Shown piece by piece: positions 59,062 to 64,000 of a stretch of DNA of 64,000 bases. A program made the translations under genes and the position numbers. The notes under the pieces were generated by a model. The model saw only the letters and a program-made list of their open reading frames with translations. It was not told where the DNA came from and ran no database searches. This DNA comes from Debaryomyces hansenii CBS767 (taxonomy: Eukaryota > Ascomycota > Pichiomycetes > Serinales > Debaryomycetaceae): assembly GCF_000006445.2 (NCBI RefSeq), contig NC_006049.2:1550001-1614000 (forward strand), read 5' to 3'. Positions within the stretch are counted from its first letter, which is position 1. The number at the start of each line of letters is the position of its first letter.

Positions 59062-60507
59062 ATGTCATACGAAAAATTACCATTAGAACCATTGTTCAAG
59101 AAGATTGATGAATTGAAGCCACAATTCATCGAAAGATTAAGAAAGGCAATTGAAATTCCATCAGTTTCTAGTGATGAAGGCTTAAGACCAAAGGTTGTCG
59201 ATATGGCAAACTTTTTAAAGACCGAATTAACCACTTTAGGATTCCATGATATTCAAATGAAGGATTTGGGTATTCAACCTCCACCCGTGGCCGATCCAAA
59301 CTTAAAGTTACCTCCAATTGTTTTAGGTAGATTTGGTAATGATGCATCCAAGAAGACGGTGTTGGTTTACGGCCATTATGATGTTCAACCAGCATCCAAA
59401 GAAGACGGGTGGGCCACCGAACCTTTTGAGATGTACCACGATGAAGCTAAAGACATCTTGTTTGGTAGAGGTACCACTGATGATAAGGGTCCAGTTATCG
59501 GATGGTTGAACGTGATTGAAGCACATAACGAATTGAAATGGGAATTGCCAGTTAATTTAGTCGTTTGTTTCGAAGGTATGGAAGAAAGTGGTTCTTTAGG
59601 TTTAGAAGAATTAATTGCAAAGGAAGCCAAGCAATATTTCTCCAAGGTTGATACAGTCTGCATCTCCGATAACTACTGGTTAGGTACTACCAAACCAGTA
59701 TTAACTTATGGGTTAAGAGGATGTAACTACTATCAAATAATTGTTAACGGGCCTGGTGCTGATTTACATAGTGGTATTTTTGGTGGAATTGTTGCCGAGC
59801 CAATGACCGATTTAATCAAGGTTATGTCTCAATTGGTCGACTCAAACGGAAAGATCTTGATTCCAGGCATAGATGACATGATTGCTCCTTTAACCGACAA
59901 AGAAGACGCATTATACGATGATATCGATTTTTCAGTAGAAGAATTGAACGCCGCTTCGGGTTCTAAGACTTCTTTACACGGCAACAAGAAGGACATCTTG
60001 AAGCACAGATGGAGATATCCATCCTTATCGTTACACGGTATCGAGGGTGCCTTCTCGGGCGGCGGTGCTAAAACCGTGATCCCAGCTAAGGTTGTTGGTA
60101 AGTTTTCCATCAGAACTGTGCCTGATATCGAGTCCGCAAAGTTGGATCAACTAGTTTTCGACCACGTCAACAAGTTAGCTGCTCAATTAAACTCTCCAAA
60201 CACTTTGAAGGTCGAATTAATCCACGATGGTAACTACTGGGTTTCAAACCCTTTCAACGAAGCCTTCACCGCTGCTGCCAAGGCTACCGAAGACGTATGG
60301 AACATCAAGCCCGATTTCACCAGAGAAGGTGGTTCTATTCCAATTACTATCACCTTTGAAAAGGAATTAGGAACTGACGTTTTATTGTTACCTATGGGCA
60401 GAGGTGATGATGGTGCTCATTCAATTAACGAAAAATTGAACCTCGGTAACTACATAAATGGCTGTAAGACATTGGGTGGCTACTTGCATTACTTCGGTAA
60501 GTCTTAG
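59062..60507 (+). CDS. DUG1: Cys-Gly metallodipeptidase
   Basis: A 481-residue M20 (CNDP-type) dipeptidase, exactly the length of yeast Dug1, which cleaves Cys-Gly and other dipeptides and takes part in glutathione breakdown in the cytosol. The start is ATG 59062 (MSYEKLPLEPLF). Metal and catalytic residues: His105 in VYGHYDVQPA, bridging Asp140 in GRGTTDDKG, and Glu174/175 in CFEGMEESGS. The lid domain carries LHSGIFGG, SLHGIEGAFSGGGAKTVIP, and the C-terminal His lies in GDDGAHSINEK. Strong codon bias is seen. It is a distant cousin of the CPS1 genes at the left end. Confidence 0.95.
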   Translation: MSYEKLPLEPLFKKIDELKPQFIERLRKAIEIPSVSSDEGLRPKVVDMANFLKTELTTLGFHDIQMKDLGIQPPPVADPNLKLPPIVLGRFGNDASKKTVLVYGHYDVQPASKEDGWATEPFEMYHDEAKDILFGRGTTDDKGPVIGWLNVIEAHNELKWELPVNLVVCFEGMEESGSLGLEELIAKEAKQYFSKVDTVCISDNYWLGTTKPVLTYGLRGCNYYQIIVNGPGADLHSGIFGGIVAEPMTDLIKVMSQLVDSNGKILIPGIDDMIAPLTDKEDALYDDIDFSVEELNAASGSKTSLHGNKKDILKHRWRYPSLSLHGIEGAFSGGGAKTVIPAKVVGKFSIRTVPDIESAKLDQLVFDHVNKLAAQLNSPNTLKVELIHDGNYWVSNPFNEAFTAAAKATEDVWNIKPDFTREGGSIPITITFEKELGTDVLLLPMGRGDDGAHSINEKLNLGNYINGCKTLGGYLHYFGKS

Positions 60508-60823
60508 GTAGTCTTTAGCGTCTATATTTATGATTAATATACTTAGTTGTTATAGTATTTGCATCTGGTAGTATACTATATATGGGATTACCCGCACATG
60601 GAATCTGCCTGTATTTTGTGTGATGAAAAATTTGTAATATTTTTTTGGCATTAATTACTGAAGTAGAATAAGTATAGCTTGTAAAATACTTATTATATTA
60701 TAGCATTTATAGATTTGTTAATTAAAGTGTGTTATTATCATTAAGTTTGTGGTCCAAAATTGAACCTTATATTTAATTTTTTAGAGTAACAATTATTCAT
60801 TGCATCATACATCATAAATAAAA
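60508..60823. other. Intergenic, DUG1 3' end and promoter of the eIF4E-like gene
   Basis: 316 bp, very A+T-rich, with no gene or notable repeat. Confidence 0.5.
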
Positions 60824-62152
60824 ATGTCAGAGAACTTGAAAAGGGCCGAATCATTGTTTAATAGAATCATGAACCAAAATGGAATGAGCGGAAGAACAGA
60901 TAGTAATAGCTCGTCGAGTAAGAACGTTGCAAACCCGAACTATAACCAGAGCAATAATACCAGTCATAATAATAGTAATGGTCATAATGCCAGTGGCCAG
61001 AATAATCATTCACAATCACAGAATAATCACCATAGTCATAGTCATCATAAAACATACAAATATAATAAAGCATCTAATTATAACAACAATTTTAATGGGC
61101 AATTCAACCAGCCTGCCAATATCGATTTGCCGAAAAGAGACCCATTGAAGTTATCGCAAGAGACCTTAGATGACATCCCAGAGAATCATCATGTTTTGCC
61201 GTACTGTTGGACCATATGGCATCATTCGAGATCAAGACCGAAACAAAAGGAGTTAATCAATATCAATCCTGAACCTGTGAGCGAGGATGCTAATAGCGAG
61301 GACAGTGGACAACAAGCAGCGGCCGCTGTCGATTCGTACTTACAGACAACGAACGAAATCGAATTTTCAGCTGTCCATGATCAGAAAGCATCTACCAAGA
61401 ATATTGGATCTTTAGAACAATTATGGTTGAGCATGTCTTCGCTCAAAAAGACCTACGAATTAGCCATTGGTACTGAATTGTTAATTTTTAAGAGTGGGAT
61501 CAATCCAGTGTGGGAGGATCCTATGAATACCAAAGGGGGTAGATGGGTGTTCAGGTTTAATCGCCGCTCCAACACCGGTAGTAATGCGTCTAACATAAAT
61601 GACAATGATACGGTTCTGAAAGTTAGACAGAGAACGAGCTTGATTTGGGAAAGATTGTTGATCAAAACTATTACAGGATCGATCATTCCAGAGGGTAACT
61701 ATTCCGAGGAGATCCAGGAATTACTTTTGAATGACATCTGCGGTTTGGTTTTAAGTGTTAGAAAAGATGAAGATATCATCAGTATTTGGAACTGCAACTT
61801 GAACTTCAATAAAAAGAGAGTCAACCCGGAAGAAAAAGATGAAGACAGGAAGAACCAAACAAAGAAATTGACCTCGTTCCAGGCCAGAAGAATAATTTGT
61901 GATTCTATTTTAAGAGTTATCAGAGAATGCGACTTGATTTCCCAAGGTTCCGATTGTATCAGCACCTTAGACTCTGGTTCGAACGAGAGGGTTTTTGGAG
62001 TTTCTTTTGAATACAGACTTCATTCCGATAACAACAATCCTTCTATTATAAATAATGGTGGCGAAGGTAAGTATAACCGTCGTTTTACCAAGCCGTACCA
62101 TAGCCATAACCATCATAATCAAAATCACTCTAAGAATGATTCAGATAACTGA
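60824..62152 (+). CDS. Divergent eIF4E-family protein
   Basis: A 442-residue protein with an eIF4E fold inside long polar extensions. The N-terminal 110 residues are Asn/His/Ser-rich and disordered. The domain begins with HVLPYCWTIWHHSR (standard HPL..WT.W), and has GSLEQLWLSMSSLKK and the cap-side NPVWEDPMNTKGGRWVF, which keeps the Trp-Glu pair that stacks and bonds to m7G. The first sandwich Trp of eIF4E has no clear counterpart at the expected spacing, as in 4E-HP-type proteins. Two inserts, about 35 residues after the first strand and an Asn/Ser loop near 250, enlarge it. It is not the housekeeping CDC33; a regulatory cap-binding role is more likely. Another His/Asn-rich tail ends the protein. 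Confidence 0.78.
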   Translation: MSENLKRAESLFNRIMNQNGMSGRTDSNSSSSKNVANPNYNQSNNTSHNNSNGHNASGQNNHSQSQNNHHSHSHHKTYKYNKASNYNNNFNGQFNQPANIDLPKRDPLKLSQETLDDIPENHHVLPYCWTIWHHSRSRPKQKELININPEPVSEDANSEDSGQQAAAAVDSYLQTTNEIEFSAVHDQKASTKNIGSLEQLWLSMSSLKKTYELAIGTELLIFKSGINPVWEDPMNTKGGRWVFRFNRRSNTGSNASNINDNDTVLKVRQRTSLIWERLLIKTITGSIIPEGNYSEEIQELLLNDICGLVLSVRKDEDIISIWNCNLNFNKKRVNPEEKDEDRKNQTKKLTSFQARRIICDSILRVIRECDLISQGSDCISTLDSGSNERVFGVSFEYRLHSDNNNPSIINNGGEGKYNRRFTKPYHSHNHHNQNHSKNDSDN

Positions 62153-62579
62153 AATCATTATCTGCCACCTGTATATATAAAAATATACACTGACCTGTAT
62201 TCGTATTGTAAACTCGACATCCTTTTGCATACTTCTATATCTTGATTCTGATCGGTATTATCCGAACCAGATGATTCTTGTGACAAGAATATTCGATGAT
62301 GAGAATTTTGTGTAATTATGAACATCAAAAAATTATCATCAGATATAAATTAACTAATACAAAAAGACAGAAAAAATTGCAAGTATCGGAGTAGCAGAAG
62401 TTTTTCTACGTATCGATAGTTGGAAAAAATACTAATAGAATATTGACAGATCCTTATTTTTATACGTATATTTCCGATTGTTGTGATTTTTTTCAGGTAA
62501 AAGAATTAGCCAGATTAGTCACCAGCAGGAACCCATACAGTCATAAATAAGCAATAGTGGACTGAAATTAAAAGGAAGC
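62153..62579. other. Intergenic, promoter of the GATA factor
   Basis: 427 bp with A- and T-tracts and no gene. A GATAG at about 62413 is the only GATA-type site I noted near the start. Confidence 0.45.
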
Positions 62580-64000
62580 ATGTCAAGAATTGAAAGTGAG
62601 TTAGATACTGCCCCATCAATATTTGAACTATTTAATTCAGCAAAAAAATTGCTTTCTTTGCAGACCAGAGTCGAGAATAGACAGTTACGAAAGGATTGTT
62701 ATAACGTCCAGAAGAACCAAGTAATGGCCGACTACAACGACCTTAACAACAACGACAACAAGTTTCTCGACTTGTTGTCACCGCTTTCGATAGATGACTT
62801 GAAAAGCAGCCCTCAATATGGACAAAGACATGGCCGAACAAATGAAACCCGAAACGGTAGTATTTCTGGACATGAAAGTAGAAGAGGAAATAGCAATATG
62901 CAGATTGACATTACGCCATCTAGTATTAATGATTCGCCCTATAGCGGAATTACAGATGTGAAGGCTACACCGTGGACCAACAATAAGGGTCCTACTGTTA
63001 TTAAAAAAGAGCCAACTACCACAGTTTCTAATATCCAAATATCATCTTCGACCTTACCACTGGATCCTCAGCCAGTAAATACCATCAAACCTATGAATAA
63101 AATACCGATGGCAAAGCCATTACCCAAATCAAACCTTACATCGTCATTATCACAGCAACGACAAGAAGAAAAGCTGACGGCTGTAAAACCAGCCGAAGCT
63201 AGTGCTACTAATGATGAAACAAAGCAAACTGAATGTTTTAATTGTCATGCCTTGAAGACTCCATTATGGAGGAAAGATCCGCAAGGCAAGACCTTGTGTA
63301 ATGCGTGTGGGTTATTTCTCAAGTTGCATGGTACGACAAGACCATTAAGTTTAAAGACGGATGTTATCAAGAAAAGAAGTTCTAGGAGGTCGCCAGCTAC
63401 AAATAAAGCTGCGAATTTGAATTCCACCTATTCAAGTAGCTTGTCGAGGCAAAATGCAAACCAAGATCAATTATCTAACAATAGAAATATCAAGAATGGG
63501 TCTATACCGATCAGCTCACAAAGCAATTCGTTTGCATCACCAAATTCCGCTCCATCATCAGCAAACAACGGGTCATTAACTTCTGGCGGAATTCCTATTG
63601 GTAGCAGTGGCTCACGTTATAAGAATGTGTTGATATTGCCAAAGCCATTAGCACCAAATACCCCAAATACCCCAAATACTCTGTCTAATCAAATGAGTTT
63701 GAGTACTAAATCGATCCCAACCCCCAATAACTCCTTCTTGAACAATGATAATTTCAATAGCCCTGCATCACCTATAGTTAACAACTCATTTAGTGGTCTG
63801 TTTAACGGCAGCAACAATAACCAAGCACAGGCATTTAAGAGGAAAAAGGCAGAGAATGGTAATGAACAATTTTCAGCAAATAATGAATCGATATCCAAAA
63901 AGATACCCACGCAAATGCCACAAACGAATCAAACAGTCAAGCGGAATACCTCCATATCATCATCTTTCCAATCGTCTTCATTCAATAAGCGGACATCCTT
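62580..64000 (+). CDS. GZF3: GATA zinc-finger factor, Gzf3/Dal80-like, 3' end outside window
   Basis: The frame is open from ATG 62580 to the window end (473 codons seen, no stop). The single GATA finger has Cys219, Cys222, Cys240 and Cys243 (C-X2-C-X17-C-X2-C), with [10 protein letters not shown] between, and is followed by [18 protein letters not shown], characteristic of Gzf3/Dal80-type repressors of nitrogen-catabolite genes. Residues about 15-60 form a helical, possibly coiled-coil segment. The region after the finger is Ser/Asn/Pro-rich and disordered, with [10 protein letters not shown], and holds at least two CTG codons. Dal80/Gzf3 act through GATAAG sites such as those before GLN1. 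The usual C-terminal leucine zipper, if present, is outside the window. Confidence 0.82.
   Translation, partial: MSRIESELDTAPSIFELFNSAKKLLSLQTRVENRQLRKDCYNVQKNQVMADYNDLNNNDNKFLDLLSPLSIDDLKSSPQYGQRHGRTNETRNGSISGHESRRGNSNMQIDITPSSINDSPYSGITDVKATPWTNNKGPTVIKKEPTTTVSNIQISSSTLPLDPQPVNTIKPMNKIPMAKPLPKSNLTSSLSQQRQEEKLTAVKPAEASATNDETKQTECFNCHALKTPLWRKDPQGKTLCNACGLFLKLHGTTRPLSLKTDVIKKRSSRRSPATNKAANLNSTYSSSLSRQNANQDQLSNNRNIKNGSIPISSQSNSFASPNSAPSSANNGSLTSGGIPIGSSGSRYKNVLILPKPLAPNTPNTPNTLSNQMSLSTKSIPTPNNSFLNNDNFNSPASPIVNNSFSGLFNGSNNNQAQAFKRKKAENGNEQFSANNESISKKIPTQMPQTNQTVKRNTSISSSFQSSSFNKRTS

Noticed and set aside
59385..59663. 92-codon minus-strand frame, and similar ones at 59829-60110
   Set aside because: Antisense to DUG1, whose strong codon bias leaves the reverse strand open.

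Overview
The window reads as nuclear chromosomal DNA of a budding yeast, most likely of the CTG clade (Debaryomyces-like Saccharomycotina). The evidence is compact, mostly intronless protein genes with yeast-type gene content, short introns (55-90 nt) with GTATGT/GTACGT donors and TACTAAC-like branch sites, A+T-rich spacers, intact tRNA genes, and a CTG codon beside a metal ligand in a carboxypeptidase S where Ser fits the family better than Leu. If the clade is right, CTG codons must be read as Ser. The species cannot be fixed from the sequence alone.

Layout: 0-3.1 kb, two tandem vacuolar carboxypeptidase S (CPS1-type) genes, the first cut by the window edge. 3.4-9.3 kb, RPB10, NAN1/UTP17 and MGM1. 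9.5-13.0 kb, tRNA-Thr(UGU), an unusually G+C-rich 1.1 kb spacer, glutamine synthetase GLN1 and tRNA-His(GUG). 13.3-25.0 kb, VMA13 (with a 5-codon first exon), BIR1, a SAPS-domain Sit4 partner, ERJ5 and a PTPLA/Phs1-like protein whose catalytic Tyr is Phe. 25.3-31.5 kb, an MCH-family transporter, MRPL44, a DXO/Rai1-family RNA 5'-end enzyme, FDH1 and SDH2.

32.8-45.6 kb is the accessory-looking part. A nuclease-like/kinase fusion gene is followed by what looks like a catabolic gene cluster: a DHDPS/HOGA-type aldolase, a SAM methyltransferase, a D-serine dehydratase (DSD1), an HSL-type esterase, a C2H2 plus fungal_trans regulator, a RidA-type enamine deaminase and a DAL5-family permease. The three divergent promoters of this block share the element CCATCCACC (inverse GGTGGATGG). 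In the RidA/permease promoter it forms a perfect 8-bp palindrome with a 6-bp spacer. Under the zinc-finger recognition code the local regulator would prefer a GTGG-containing site, so it is the obvious candidate reader. DSD1 releases 2-aminoacrylate, the classic RidA substrate, and the aldolase family cleaves or makes pyruvate-derived oxo acids, so the block may be a self-contained D-amino-acid (or beta-hydroxy amino acid) utilisation island. A COX2-derived NUMT with an in-frame mitochondrial TGA codon lies inside it.

46-64 kb returns to housekeeping genes: a Vip1-like RRM protein, an unrecognised two-exon gene with a textbook intron and odd codon use, SFC1, AIM25, a UCHL5/Uch37-type deubiquitinase (spliced), a dienelactone-hydrolase-family protein, OST5 (spliced), an Mpd1-type PDI with HDEL, an FSH hydrolase, an Sdt1/Phm8-type HAD nucleotidase, one unrecognised helical protein, DUG1, a divergent eIF4E-family protein and the start of a GZF3/DAL80-type GATA factor that runs off the end.
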